From contig CAKOKU010000002.1 of the NCBI GenBank assembly GCA_934095865.1, positions 1 through 64,000 of the forward strand: a DNA stretch of 64,000 bases, given 5' to 3'. Shown here piece after piece: positions 45,874-54,611 of this stretch. The notes under the pieces were generated by a model that was not told the origin of the DNA, made no database searches, and saw only the letters and a list, made by a program, of their open reading frames with translations. Position 1 is the stretch's first letter, and every line of letters begins with the position of its first letter. This DNA comes from an uncultured Bacilli bacterium (GTDB taxonomy: Bacteria > Bacillota_I > Bacilli_A > RF39 > UBA660). Position numbers and translations under genes: made by a program.

Positions 45874-45927
45874 CAGGAGTATTTTTAATGTAAGGCAACT
45901 CTTTTATTGAAATTGTTCTTATCTGCA

Positions 45928-46146
45928 TTAATTGATCACCGCGTATTCCCTGATTGCTTCAACATTCTTTGCTTGTAGTCCTTTTGGAGTTTCTACTAAA
46001 TTAAACGAAACAAATTGTCCCTCTTTTAAAGTTTTGTATCCATCCATTACAATTTGTGAATAGTGAACGAATATATCCTCTTTACCGTTATTTTCTAAAA
46101 AGCCAAAACCTTTCTCATTGTTAAACCATTTTACTCTACTTTCCAT
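45928..46146 (-). CDS. Cold-shock protein, CspA family
   Basis: 72 residues, one cold-shock domain: RNP1 KGFGFLEN (residues 12-19) and RNP2 DIFVHYSQI (24-32). Binds single-stranded nucleic acid and acts as an RNA chaperone. The leader is short on obvious cold boxes, and the ribosome site (AGAGAGG) is about 12 nt before the ATG, rather far. A structured 3' region precedes its terminator. Confidence 0.95.
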   Translation of the reverse strand: MESRVKWFNNEKGFGFLENNGKEDIFVHYSQIVMDGYKTLKEGQFVSFNLVETPKGLQAKNVEAIREYAVIN

Positions 46147-46358
46147 ATAAACTCTTAACCTCTCTTTCGTTTAACACTCTTATATTATGACATATTTTTC
46201 GCCTATTAACTTGTAAATTTTCTGCTGAATTTATTGTAATTTTATGTAATTATCTTTCTTTTTATTAGTTTAATTTACATATTTTACTATTTAGTTTTAA
46301 TATATGGTATGATTTAATTAGTTATTTAACTGAATTAAGAAAGAGATGTTACTTAAAG

Positions 46359-47126
46359 ATGCTACCCGAAGAAGTTTTAAATCAAGAGGAATTGAAATGG
46401 TTAAAAGATAATTTTACGATGTACGGTTCCGAGGCAACAGTGACAAAAATTGGCGAATTTGCTTATAAAGTTTTTCGCCCTGATTTTGGTTTAGATGAAC
46501 CAACACTAGACAATGTAGAGAATGTAAGAGCAAATAAGCTGCAAAAACTATGCTATTTATATGAGCAAGGAAGCCAGTTTCCTAATAAGTTTATACCAAT
46601 TACTTATTTAAAACATAATAACAGACTTGTCGGCTATAAAGGGTTGTGGCTTAGTGAAACACCTATGGAATTTGCAACTTTAACTATTAGTCAAAAACTA
46701 GGATTCTTAAAAGCAATTAGAAATAAACTCCTAGAATTTCATAAAATGGGAATTATTTATGGTGATTTAAAAGATGATAATATTTTTTTAAATTTATTTA
46801 ACGGAGACGTTTCTTTTGTAGATATTGATAATATGCAGATTAATAAATGGCCAATGGATAGTTTATCAAGAACGGCGGCCTTTTTTGCTGAAACATACGG
46901 CTGTGTAGATACCGTTTTAGATAGTTATATGTTTAATTTATTAACAATTAATTTCCTTTATAATTTTAGTGGGAGTTATGACATGGCAAGAACTAAACTT
47001 AATGATCAAGATTTATTTGCTTTTTTGGGTAGACGAGTTAACCTAAAACGTTGTCGAAACTTAGCTAAAAAGATGCAATGGCCCGATCCAAAAACCGAAG
47101 AGGAATATTTTATTGATTATTTTTAG
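46359..47126 (+). CDS. Protein kinase-like protein
   Basis: 255 residues. Protein-kinase fold: AYKVFRP (Lys37, VAIK-like), catalytic loop GIIYGDLKDDN (131-141; Asp136 as base, Asn141) and metal loop VDIDN (Asp155 in the DFG position). There is no clear glycine-rich loop and the HRD His is replaced by Tyr, so it is remote from standard Ser/Thr kinases and could phosphorylate small molecules or be inactive. No membrane segment. Monocistronic. Confidence 0.75.
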   Translation: MLPEEVLNQEELKWLKDNFTMYGSEATVTKIGEFAYKVFRPDFGLDEPTLDNVENVRANKLQKLCYLYEQGSQFPNKFIPITYLKHNNRLVGYKGLWLSETPMEFATLTISQKLGFLKAIRNKLLEFHKMGIIYGDLKDDNIFLNLFNGDVSFVDIDNMQINKWPMDSLSRTAAFFAETYGCVDTVLDSYMFNLLTINFLYNFSGSYDMARTKLNDQDLFAFLGRRVNLKRCRNLAKKMQWPDPKTEEEYFIDYF

Positions 47127-47171
47127 TTATTAAAATTAAGCTATATTAAGATTATAAACAAAAAACAGATT

Positions 47172-47196
47172 AAAAAAAAGGAGTTGTTGTAGCTCC
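47172..47196 (-). terminator. Probable terminator of the 119-aa gene
   Basis: GGAG/CTCC stem (47193-47196 with 47180-47183) followed by eight T on the minus strand, 41 bp after the stop. Short stem, strong T-tract; it may also act on the convergent kinase-like gene. Confidence 0.5.
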
Positions 47197-47236
47197 GTTT
47201 GTAGTTAAAAAATTAACATTTTACTTTTAAAAGTTT

Positions 47237-47596
47237 TTAATATCCTATGGTGTATTCGTTATACCACAAGTGTTTTTCTATTGTATAAGAAATTTTACGC
47301 TCATTGTTGGTGGCATTATAGTCATCAACAATTTTTTGTAATTTAGCATTTAATGAGTCATAATTTTCATGGGTTCTAAATCTATGGCCAATCATGCAAC
47401 ACGTATTAACAAAGCAGCTTTTTTGAGGAACATCTATTTTAAAGCCATCACTGTATTCGTAGTTGCTAAGATTATAACCAGTTTGACATCTTTCGCCCAA
47501 TTCATTTTTAGGATTATAAATGAAAAGGTAAAAAAGAACAGCCAAAATAATAAGAAGAACACTTAATATTAAAATTATTTTTTGATTTTTTTTCAT
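47237..47596 (-). CDS. Membrane-anchored protein of unknown function with cysteines
   Basis: 119 residues. N-terminal membrane helix (about 6-28) after MKKNQK; the remainder is predicted outside the cell. Four cysteines (near 37, 61, 66, 67) may form disulfides. The aromatic C-terminus ends HLWYNEYTIGY. No family recognised. Convergent with the kinase-like gene. Confidence 0.65.
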   Translation of the reverse strand: MKKNQKIILILSVLLIILAVLFYLFIYNPKNELGERCQTGYNLSNYEYSDGFKIDVPQKSCFVNTCCMIGHRFRTHENYDSLNAKLQKIVDDYNATNNERKISYTIEKHLWYNEYTIGY

Positions 47597-47857
47597 AAAT
47601 TAACCTATCTTTCTTGATATTTAATATATATTGAACTTTTTATCTATGTTTATAAAGGTAATCTCTTTTGTATTTTTGCAGAGACTTTCCTCTTGCCATT
47701 ATCATAGCACAGTAATTGTTTAAAAAAAAGAATTTTAATTTTAGTGGGAAACAAATTTGATACAAACGATTATATTTTTTATAGTATTTAACACACTTTA
47801 ATATATTATTGAAAAATTTATATTGCTTAATTAAAATCAAGAAACAAATTTATAAAC

Positions 47858-47879
47858 AAAAAAAGTCCATCACTGGACT
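47858..47879 (-). terminator. Second terminator after tRNA-Trp
   Basis: AGTCCA/TGGACT 6-bp stem, 4-nt loop and a T-tract on the minus strand, 38 bp past the tRNA. Confidence 0.85.
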
Positions 47880-47887
47880 AGATATAC

Positions 47888-47906
47888 AAAACCGTTTTTA
47901 AAACGG
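47888..47906 (-). terminator. First terminator after tRNA-Trp
   Basis: CCGTT/AACGG stem (47902-47906 with 47892-47896) followed by TTTT on the minus strand, 11 bp past the tRNA. Weaker than the one behind it. Confidence 0.5.
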
Positions 47907-47916
47907 GAAACTGCTC

Positions 47917-47990
47917 TGGCAGAGATAGAAGGATTCGAACCCTCGCGATCGGTTTTGGAGACCGGCATACTACCACTATATGATATCTCT
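47917..47990 (-). tRNA. tRNA-Trp (anticodon CCA)
   Basis: 74 nt with encoded 3' CCA. Perfect 7-bp acceptor stem AGAGATA/TATCTCT, D loop with AGTGGTAGT, anticodon loop CTCCAAA (anticodon at 47956-47958), T loop TTCGAAT. The top anticodon-stem pair is C-A. It reads UGG only, in line with TGA as a stop in this genome. Confidence 0.95.
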
Positions 47991-48013
47991 ATAAAAACTT
48001 TCGTTGCCATTTA

Positions 48014-48043
48014 ATTATAATACAACAGTTACAGTTTTAGCAA
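48014..48043 (-). promoter_or_regulatory. Promoter of tRNA-Trp
   Basis: TTGCTA (48038-48043), 18 bp, TATAAT (48014-48019) on the minus strand, about 24 bp before the tRNA. The -35 abuts the T-tract of the preceding terminator. Confidence 0.7.
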
Positions 48044-48044
48044 G

Positions 48045-48078
48045 AAAAAACTGTGGATATGTGTAAAGTTATCCACAG
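48045..48078 (-). terminator. Terminator of DUF3298 gene
   Basis: CTGTGGATA/TATCCACAG 9-bp stem (48070-48078 with 48051-48059) followed by TTTTTT on the minus strand, 1 bp after the stop codon. The stem contains TTATCCACA, a match to the DnaA-box consensus, probably by chance. Confidence 0.88.
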
Positions 48079-48079
48079 C

Positions 48080-48715
48080 TTACATGATATTTTTCAATTC
48101 ATTATAATCTATTGTTATTTTTATATGGCCACTAACCCATGGCGCCACTTGATAAGGAGGAAAAATAATATTTAAACCGCTTTCATTAAAATAATATAAA
48201 GAATAATTATCTAATAAAGCCTCGGTACCATTTTTTATCCAAGTTTCATCAGAATTGATATTTTTAGCTAATAAGATTTTATAACTAATATTTGAAATTG
48301 TTGCTAGATATGCTTTATCTTTGAAAAAGTCTTTGAGTTCTAATAAATTACCATTCTCATCAAAGGTAATTTGTTTACTTTCCACGGAATAATGAGCGCC
48401 GCCAACAAACATATATACATATATTTGAATAAATGTGAAATTTTTATATGTATTTTTTGTATATTCTGTATAAAAATCGTATTTCATTCCATCATTATTT
48501 TCATATTGTAAAAATCCTTCTAATTTAGAATCAATATAATCATTTATCTGATTATTAATATGTGCAAATTTAGTTATTGGCTTATCTATTTTGTACGTAT
48601 AATTGCTGATTAAACCATTATTCTGCTTATTTTGACTGTTTATTTGTTTAGTACTTACTGTTAAAGGATTTAACATAGCCGTCAAAGTAGCAAGTGATAA
48701 TATTAATAATTTCAT
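48080..48715 (-). CDS. DUF3298 domain exported protein
   Basis: 211 residues. N-terminal signal peptide (about 1-22). The mature part resembles DUF3298/DUF4163 proteins: YVYMFVGGAHYSV (about 99-111), DENGNLLELKDFF and IIFPPYQVAPWVSGH near the C-terminus. Relatives include domains attached to RsiV-type anti-sigma factors and PdaC deacetylases; catalytic function unknown. Lies 39 bp after clpB but behind the clpB terminator. Confidence 0.82.
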   Translation of the reverse strand: MKLLILSLATLTAMLNPLTVSTKQINSQNKQNNGLISNYTYKIDKPITKFAHINNQINDYIDSKLEGFLQYENNDGMKYDFYTEYTKNTYKNFTFIQIYVYMFVGGAHYSVESKQITFDENGNLLELKDFFKDKAYLATISNISYKILLAKNINSDETWIKNGTEALLDNYSLYYFNESGLNIIFPPYQVAPWVSGHIKITIDYNELKNIM

Positions 48716-48740
48716 TTACATCACCATTTATAGGATAAAC

Positions 48741-48767
48741 AAAAAACAAGGTTTTTATGCCTTGTTT
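48741..48767 (-). terminator. Terminator of clpB
   Basis: AAACAAGG/CCTTGTTT 8-bp stem (48760-48767 with 48744-48751) and T6 on the minus strand; the clpB stop codon is in the loop. Confidence 0.88.
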
Positions 48768-50854
48768 AATACTATTTTATCATTTACATAATCAACTTCA
48801 ATAGATGAATTTGATTTAATATTATTTTCTATAAGTTCTTTTGCTAATACTGTTTCAAGTTCTTTGCTTACTAATCTTTTTAGTGGTCTAGCACCATAAT
48901 ACTCATCATAACCATTATCTATAAAGAATTGTCTTGCTTTAGGAGTTAAAGTTATTTTCAAATTTAAGTCTTTTAGTCTTAACTCGATTTCATCTATTAA
49001 CTTATCTAAAATACTTGATAATACATCTTTTGATAATTTATTAAACATAATTACTTCATCAATACGATTTATAAATTCAGGCTTAAAGTATTTATGTAAT
49101 TCCTGTTCAACTTTTTCTGGTTGATTAGCTAAAATATATTCGCTGCCCACATTTGATGTCATAATTATAATAGTATTTTTAAAATCAACAGTACGACCAT
49201 TAGAATCTGTTAAACGACCATCGTCTAATATTTGTAATAATAAGTTCAAAACATCAGGATGTGCTTTTTCTATTTCATCAAATAAGACTATACTATATGG
49301 ATTTCGACGGACAGCTTCAGTTAATTGACCACCCTCTTCATAGCCAATATAGCCAGGAGCAGCTCCAACTAATCTTGACACTGAATATTTTTCCATATAT
49401 TCACTCATATCAATTCTAATCATGTGTTTTTCATCATCAAATAATTCATAAGCTAAAGATTTTGCAACTTCGGTTTTACCAACGCCAGTTGGACCTAGAA
49501 AAATAAACGAACCAATAGGACGATTAGGATCTTTAATACCACTACGACTACGTATTATGGCATCGCTAACAAGTTTTAACGCTTCATCTTGGCCTTTAAC
49601 ACGCTTTGCTAAATTTTTTTCTAAATTTAATAGCTTTTCTTTTTCACTACTAATTAATTTTGTAATAGGAATATTCGTCCATTTACTGATAACACTAGCA
49701 ATATCATCACTAGTAACTACATCACTTAAAATACGTGATTTTTCTTGATTATTTAATTCAGCTAATTCTTTTTCTAACTCTGGAATTGTACCATGACGAA
49801 GTCTAGCAGCTCTTTCCAAGTCATATTGATTTTCAGCATTTTCTAATTCATACTTTGCATGTTCAATCTCTTGTTTTTTGTTTTTAATACTTTGATTTAT
49901 CTTTTTTTCTTTTTCCCATGCTGCTGTTAATTCTTGTTCTTCTAACTTTAATTCATATAGTTCTTTATCAATAGCTTCTTTACGTTTGATAGAAAGTTCA
50001 TCTTTTTCTTTTTTGATGGCTTCTCGTTCAATTTCAAGACGCATTATTTTTCTAGTTAATTCATCAATATTGGTTGGTACACTATCCATTTGAACTCTAA
50101 TTGTAGCACACGCTTCATCTACTAAATCTAGTGCTTTATCTGGTAAATAACGATCTGTTATATATCTATTTGATAAGGTTGCTGCTGCAACTAACGCTTT
50201 ATCTTGAATAGTAACTCCGTGATGGATTTCAAAACGTTCTTTTAATCCTCTTAGAATTGTAATTGTGTCTTCTAAAGAAGGTTCATGAACAATAATTTTT
50301 TGAAAACGACGTTCTAGGGCGCCATCTTTTTCAATGTACTTTCGGTATTCATTCAACGTTGTAGCGCCAATTACATGAATTTCACCACGCGCCAACATTG
50401 GTTTAAGAATATTTCCCGTATCCATTGCGCCTTCAATAGCACCAGTTCCAACAATCATGTGAATTTCATCAATAAACATAATGATATTGCCTTCGCTTTT
50501 TGTGATTTCGTCTAATACCTTTTTTAAACGCTCTTCAAATTCACCACGGTATTTAGCACCCGCGATTAGGGATGCCATATTAAGTTCCCAAATGGTTTTA
50601 TCTTTCAAACTACTGGGTACATCACCTTTAATAATTCTTTGAGCAAGCCCCTCTACGATTGCCGTTTTACCGACACCTGGTTCACCTATTAAAACTGGAT
50701 TGTTTTTTGTTTTACGTGATAATATCTTAGTTATACTACGTATTTCTTCATCACGCCCTATTACAGGATCTATCTTTCTTTTTTTTACTTCTTCATTTAT
50801 ATTACGACCATATTTTGTTAAAACATCTTCGTTATCTTCTTGATTATTAAACAT
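48755..50854 (-). CDS. clpB: ClpB-type disaggregase lacking the N-terminal domain
   Basis: AAA+ unfoldase that rescues aggregated proteins with DnaK. 699 residues from the ATG at 50852-50854 after AAAGGTGA, versus about 860 in E. coli. It starts directly before the first AAA domain (GEPGVGKT near 60). A full M-domain coiled coil (about 255-380) separates ClpB from ClpC. The second AAA domain has GPTGVGKT. No IGL/IGF ClpP loop is expected in ClpB. Controlled by a CIRCE operator. Confidence 0.93.
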   Translation of the reverse strand: MFNNQEDNEDVLTKYGRNINEEVKKRKIDPVIGRDEEIRSITKILSRKTKNNPVLIGEPGVGKTAIVEGLAQRIIKGDVPSSLKDKTIWELNMASLIAGAKYRGEFEERLKKVLDEITKSEGNIIMFIDEIHMIVGTGAIEGAMDTGNILKPMLARGEIHVIGATTLNEYRKYIEKDGALERRFQKIIVHEPSLEDTITILRGLKERFEIHHGVTIQDKALVAAATLSNRYITDRYLPDKALDLVDEACATIRVQMDSVPTNIDELTRKIMRLEIEREAIKKEKDELSIKRKEAIDKELYELKLEEQELTAAWEKEKKINQSIKNKKQEIEHAKYELENAENQYDLERAARLRHGTIPELEKELAELNNQEKSRILSDVVTSDDIASVISKWTNIPITKLISSEKEKLLNLEKNLAKRVKGQDEALKLVSDAIIRSRSGIKDPNRPIGSFIFLGPTGVGKTEVAKSLAYELFDDEKHMIRIDMSEYMEKYSVSRLVGAAPGYIGYEEGGQLTEAVRRNPYSIVLFDEIEKAHPDVLNLLLQILDDGRLTDSNGRTVDFKNTIIIMTSNVGSEYILANQPEKVEQELHKYFKPEFINRIDEVIMFNKLSKDVLSSILDKLIDEIELRLKDLNLKITLTPKARQFFIDNGYDEYYGARPLKRLVSKELETVLAKELIENNIKSNSSIEVDYVNDKIVLNKA

Positions 50855-50958
50855 AAATTCACCTTTCATTAACCTCTTTGTATTATTGGAAATACTTGTG
50901 TTAATGCCTTTCCTTTTTATTCGAGAAACTATGTATTATTATTTCTCATTCACGAATA

Positions 50959-50986
50959 ATTATACTCAATTATTAGCACTTGTCAA
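50959..50986 (-). promoter_or_regulatory. Promoter of clpB
   Basis: TTGACA (50981-50986), 16 bp, TATAAT (50959-50964) on the minus strand. The -35 lies within the CIRCE operator. Confidence 0.8.
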
Positions 50987-50999
50987 TAGCGAGTGCTAA
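50973..50999. promoter_or_regulatory. CIRCE operator (HrcA site) of clpB
   Basis: TTAGCACTT-N9-GAGTGCTAA, one base off the consensus inverted repeat. It spans the -35 region, so HrcA binding would block RNA polymerase. hrcA itself is not in the window. Confidence 0.92.
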
Positions 51000-51007
51000 C
51001 ATTTATT

Positions 51008-51033
51008 AAAAAGAAAACGCAAATTAATGCGTT
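51008..51033 (-). terminator. Terminator of htpG operon
   Basis: AACGCA/TGCGTT stem (51028-51033 with 51016-51021) then TTCTTTTT on the minus strand, overlapping the stop codon of the zinc-ribbon gene. Confidence 0.75.
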
Positions 51034-51469
51034 ACTTAATAATTTCAGCTTTTACTTTTTCATTTCGATTGCATTTTACAGTAAAGGCTGTATTACATTC
51101 TGGGCACTTTACTTTATGTTCACCTTTTTTTAATGGTAATTTTAGAATTTGATGACAATTGGGGCAACGTTTATAAAAGGCCTTATTATAATTTTTTATT
51201 ATATCAAAATACAATTTACATTTCTTTTTTGGATAATTAATTATTTTTAAATATATTGTATTTTCTTTGCGACGTTGCTTAACATTTTTTGATATTACTC
51301 TAAATATAAGAACAGCTATACTTAAGACAAGTGCTAAGCTTAAATAAAGATTGTTTATAAAGATATCAGCAACACTTAATATTATAATAATAATTAAATT
51401 AAAATTGAATAATTCATCAAATCCATTTCTCCCGGGTAAACTTCTATTTATTAAATCTTTGTAGGACAC
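51032..51469 (-). CDS. Membrane protein with C-terminal zinc ribbon
   Basis: 145 residues. Two hydrophobic segments (about 21-38 and 41-59), then a basic linker and a zinc ribbon with CPNC (about 99-102) and CPEC (about 120-123). Lies 11 bp after htpG in the same heat-shock unit. Such zinc-ribbon membrane proteins occur widely in Firmicutes; function unknown. Confidence 0.75.
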   Translation of the reverse strand: MSYKDLINRSLPGRNGFDELFNFNLIIIIILSVADIFINNLYLSLALVLSIAVLIFRVISKNVKQRRKENTIYLKIINYPKKKCKLYFDIIKNYNKAFYKRCPNCHQILKLPLKKGEHKVKCPECNTAFTVKCNRNEKVKAEIIK

Positions 51470-51480
51470 TAAAGCCTCCT

Positions 51481-53370
51481 TTATTTAGCCAAATAATTGC
51501 AAATTAAGTTGCTTATTTCAGTAGGATTTTCAATGCTTAAGCCCTCAATTAAACGAGCTTCTGCGTAAAGAATTTTTGTATAATTTTTTAATTCTTCCTG
51601 ATTGTTCTTATATAAATCTTCGATTTTTTTAGCAATTTCATGATTTTCGTTTATTTCAAGAACTTTACTAGCTTGAACATTGTTATCAAATGGCATATTA
51701 CTCATAGTTTTTTCCATCTCAACAGAAATTTCGCCTTCACTAGATAAGCATACTGGATGATTTTTTAATTTGTTTGTAAATCTAATAGTTTTAACATCAG
51801 GAATTGCTTCTTGCATAAATTTAAACATATCTTTGGCTGCAGTATTTTTAGCTTCTAATTCTTGTTTTTCTTCTTCTGTTTCTAAATTTGCATTTTCACT
51901 ACAAACATTCTTAAACTCTTTTTCTTCATAATTTCTTAAAGTCATTAATGCAAATTCATCAACATATTCAGTACAGTAAAGAATCTCATAACCTTTTTCT
52001 TTGGCAGCTTCTACTTGAGGAAGATTTTCTATTTTATCAACAGTTTCCCCGCAAGCATAATAAATATCTTTTTGACCGTCTTTCATGCGTTCAACATATT
52101 CTTTTAATGTAGTATACTTTTTATCATTTGATGAGATAAACATAATTAAATCTTTTACTTTGTCTTTATCTATACCATAATTATTATATACGGCATATTT
52201 TAATTGCATTCCAAATGCGGTGTAGAATTTTTCATATTTTTCACGATCATTATCACGCATATCTTCTAATTCTTTTTTGATTTTACTCTCAATTGAATTA
52301 GCTATGGTTTTTAAAATTCTATTTTGTTGTAATGTTTCACGCGAGATATTAAGTGATAGGTCTGGAGAGTCTACTACCCCTTTAACAAAACTAAAGTAAT
52401 CTGGTAATAAATCAGCGCATTTTTCAGTAATAAGAACACCATTGGAATATAATTGTAAGCCTTTTTCAAATTCTTTTGTGTAATAATCATATGGGGCGTG
52501 TGAAGGAATATAAACTAATGAAGTATATTCAATTGTTCCTTCGGCTTTAGTATGTATCTTAGCAAGTGGGGCTTCATAGTCAAAAAATTTGTCGCTATAA
52601 AAAGTATTATATTCCTCTTCGGTAATAGAATTTTTATCTTTTTTCCAAATTGGAATTAAAGAATTAAGTGTTACCAACTCTGTATGTTCTTCATATTCAT
52701 CAGGATCTTTTTCATCTTTTTTGTCTTTCAAATGTTTATGTGTTTGATACATTGTTATTGGATATGTTATATAATCACTATATTTCTTTATTAATGATGT
52801 TAAAGTATAGTCCTCAAGATATTTTGAATATTCTTCTTCGTCATCAGCTTTTAAATATAAAATTACGTCTGTGCCGTTGCTCTCTTTTGTTGTTGGTACT
52901 ATTTCATAACCATCAACGCCTGATGATACCCACATGTTAGCTGTTTCAGTGCCATATTTTTTAGATACAACTTCTACTTTATCAGCAACCATAAAAGCTG
53001 AGTAAAAACCAACACCAAATTTTCCTATAATATCTATATTTTCTTTATGTTCATTATTCTCTTTAAAATCGCTTGAACCACTTTTAGCAATAGTACCTAA
53101 ATTATTTTCTAATTCTTCGGAAGTCATACCAATACCATTATCACTAATAGTTAGAGTACGTTTTTCTTTATCAACGCTTAAATGAATAGCAAACTTAGTT
53201 GTGTCAACTTTAATATTTTTATCAGTTAATGACATATAATGCAATTTATCAATGGCATCACTAGCGTTAGAAATTATTTCTCTTAAAAAAATTTCTTTAT
53301 TCGTATAAATGGAATTAATCATTAAATCCATTAATTTCTTTGATTCTGCTTTAAAAGCCTTTTTTTTCAT
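51481..53370 (-). CDS. htpG: Chaperone HtpG (bacterial Hsp90)
   Basis: 629 residues from the ATG at 53368-53370 after AAAGGAG; a longer frame upstream has no ribosome site and crosses no promoter signal. GHKL ATP-binding domain with FLREIISNASDAIDKL (about 27-42), DNGIGMT and GKFGVGFYSAF; middle-domain catalytic Arg in NISRETLQQNRIL; C-terminal dimerisation domain. Expressed from a promoter overlapped by a CIRCE-like operator. Confidence 0.96.
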   Translation of the reverse strand: MKKKAFKAESKKLMDLMINSIYTNKEIFLREIISNASDAIDKLHYMSLTDKNIKVDTTKFAIHLSVDKEKRTLTISDNGIGMTSEELENNLGTIAKSGSSDFKENNEHKENIDIIGKFGVGFYSAFMVADKVEVVSKKYGTETANMWVSSGVDGYEIVPTTKESNGTDVILYLKADDEEEYSKYLEDYTLTSLIKKYSDYITYPITMYQTHKHLKDKKDEKDPDEYEEHTELVTLNSLIPIWKKDKNSITEEEYNTFYSDKFFDYEAPLAKIHTKAEGTIEYTSLVYIPSHAPYDYYTKEFEKGLQLYSNGVLITEKCADLLPDYFSFVKGVVDSPDLSLNISRETLQQNRILKTIANSIESKIKKELEDMRDNDREKYEKFYTAFGMQLKYAVYNNYGIDKDKVKDLIMFISSNDKKYTTLKEYVERMKDGQKDIYYACGETVDKIENLPQVEAAKEKGYEILYCTEYVDEFALMTLRNYEEKEFKNVCSENANLETEEEKQELEAKNTAAKDMFKFMQEAIPDVKTIRFTNKLKNHPVCLSSEGEISVEMEKTMSNMPFDNNVQASKVLEINENHEIAKKIEDLYKNNQEELKNYTKILYAEARLIEGLSIENPTEISNLICNYLAK

Positions 53371-53487
53371 AAATTTTTCTCCTTTGTTTTTTGCAGTATA
53401 TAATAAACTGCATTTTCTATATAAAATTAATTGTATTTTCGAAGCAATTATATTTTTTAGCACCCGTCTTGTCTGAATGCTAATTAA

Positions 53488-53516
53488 AGTATAAATCTTT
53501 TCTTAGCACTTGTCAA
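53488..53516 (-). promoter_or_regulatory. Promoter of htpG
   Basis: TTGACA (53511-53516), 17 bp, TATACT (53488-53493) on the minus strand; the -35 lies within the CIRCE-like repeat. Confidence 0.75.
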
Positions 53517-53530
53517 TTGGTGAGTGCTAA
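53503..53530. promoter_or_regulatory. CIRCE-like operator of htpG with 10-bp spacer
   Basis: TTAGCACTT-N10-GAGTGCTAA. The arms equal those of the clpB CIRCE but the spacer is one base longer than the standard nine. It is placed over the -35 box exactly as in clpB. Confidence 0.8.
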
Positions 53531-53701
53531 TTTTTGAAAGATGATGAATTCAAAATAGGTTTACACATTTATATATTTTGATATCTCTAATGAATTAAAA
53601 ATGCGTTCTAAAAATATAAGTAGATTAATAGGCAAAGAAATTATTAATAATTAACTTAAGAGAATAAAATATATTGTAAAGATATCTAGGAAGTGAATTT
53701 T

Positions 53702-54067
53702 ATGAATGACAGTTTTTTCTTATCTATCCTGAGTGGATATGATACTCTTTTTAAAATACTATTAACTTTGATTATTTTAGATTATATAAGTGGTGTCTTG
53801 AAAGCAATTTACATGAAAAAACTAAATAGCAGCATCGGGGCGAAGGGAATTATTAAAAAAATTGGTTATATTATTTTAGTAATATTAGTGCAAGTATTGG
53901 GGTTGTTATTAAATGATGATGGATATGTTAGATCAATTGTTCTTTACATGTTTATTGCTAATGAAGGATTAAGTATCTTAGAAAATTGGAGTAAAATGGG
54001 TATTCAAATGCCGAAGTTTATTAAAGACAAATTTGATGATTGGAAGGGAGGTGAGAAAAATGAGTAA
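53702..54067 (+). CDS. Phage-type holin family protein
   Basis: 121 residues from the ATG at 53702 (AGGAAG ribosome site). Three hydrophobic segments and the family pattern ILDYISGVLKAIYMKKLNSSIGAKGIIKKIGYIILV (about 27-62, shown in part), of the Bacillus phage/TcdE/toxin-secretion holin group. In phages these proteins form membrane lesions that let endolysin reach the wall. The next gene, overlapping by 8 bp, is an M23-LysM wall hydrolase without a signal peptide. Confidence 0.85.
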   Translation: MNDSFFLSILSGYDTLFKILLTLIILDYISGVLKAIYMKKLNSSIGAKGIIKKIGYIILVILVQVLGLLLNDDGYVRSIVLYMFIANEGLSILENWSKMGIQMPKFIKDKFDDWKGGEKNE

Positions 54068-54611
54068 TATCACTAACCTTATATTTAAAAATAAATCACA
54101 TTATATAACTCAAAGTTTTAGTTCAAAACACAAGGCGACTGACTATGGTACTCATCGTAAAAAAATTGAGCAATTTGGGATTGAAGATGGTGTTGTTACG
54201 TGGACAGGTAAAATAAGTGGGGGTAAAGCTGTTAAAATTAAATATCCCCGTATTAATAAAGAATTTTTGCATTTACATTTAGACAAAATAATGGTTAAGA
54301 AAGGTCAAAAAGTAGACGGTTCAACGGTTATAGGAACTACTGGCATGACTGGCATTGCAACTGGAATTCACTTGCATTTAGCTATCAAAGATCTTAAAAC
54401 TAAAAAATATATTGATCCTGAAGAATATGCCAAAGATTACATAAGTCCTGATAAAGAACATATTTACTATATTGTAAAAAAAGGAGATAATTTATCTAAA
54501 ATAGCCAAAAAGTACAATACAACTTGGAAAAACATTTACGAAAAAAATAAAGAGATTATAGGCATTAACCCAAATCTCATTCGTATTGGTTTAAAGTTAC
54601 TTATTAAATAA
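54060..54611 (+). CDS. M23-family peptidase with C-terminal LysM (endolysin-like)
   Basis: 183 residues from the ATG at 54060, behind GGGAGGTGA. Residues about 10-125 form an LytM/M23 zinc endopeptidase core with H24/D28 (HxxxD) and HLH (104-106). A LysM wall-binding domain spans about 137-183. No signal peptide, which fits export through the holin encoded just upstream. Convergent with, and overlapping by 15 bp, the next gene. Confidence 0.85.
   Translation: MSNITNLIFKNKSHYITQSFSSKHKATDYGTHRKKIEQFGIEDGVVTWTGKISGGKAVKIKYPRINKEFLHLHLDKIMVKKGQKVDGSTVIGTTGMTGIATGIHLHLAIKDLKTKKYIDPEEYAKDYISPDKEHIYYIVKKGDNLSKIAKKYNTTWKNIYEKNKEIIGINPNLIRIGLKLLIK

Larger units (their letters stand above)
47597..47916. 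other. 320-bp gap: tRNA terminators, no gene
   Basis: Very AT-rich. It holds two terminators of tRNA-Trp. A 66-codon reading frame (47640-47840, minus) has no ribosome site and an odd composition, so I do not call it. Confidence 0.6.

Noticed and set aside
47640..47840. 66-codon minus frame
   Set aside because: No ribosome site, odd Lys/Tyr/Phe-rich composition, lies in an AT-rich gap behind tRNA terminators.
52333..52352. parS-like sequence TGTTTCACGCGAGATA in htpG
   Set aside because: Three mismatches to the 16-bp consensus and explained by conserved coding sequence (ISRETLQQ). Another weak match near 19550 has four mismatches.
53371..53463. 31-residue N-terminal extension of HtpG
   Set aside because: The extra segment has no ribosome site, while the internal ATG follows AAAGGAG and aligns with the HtpG family start.
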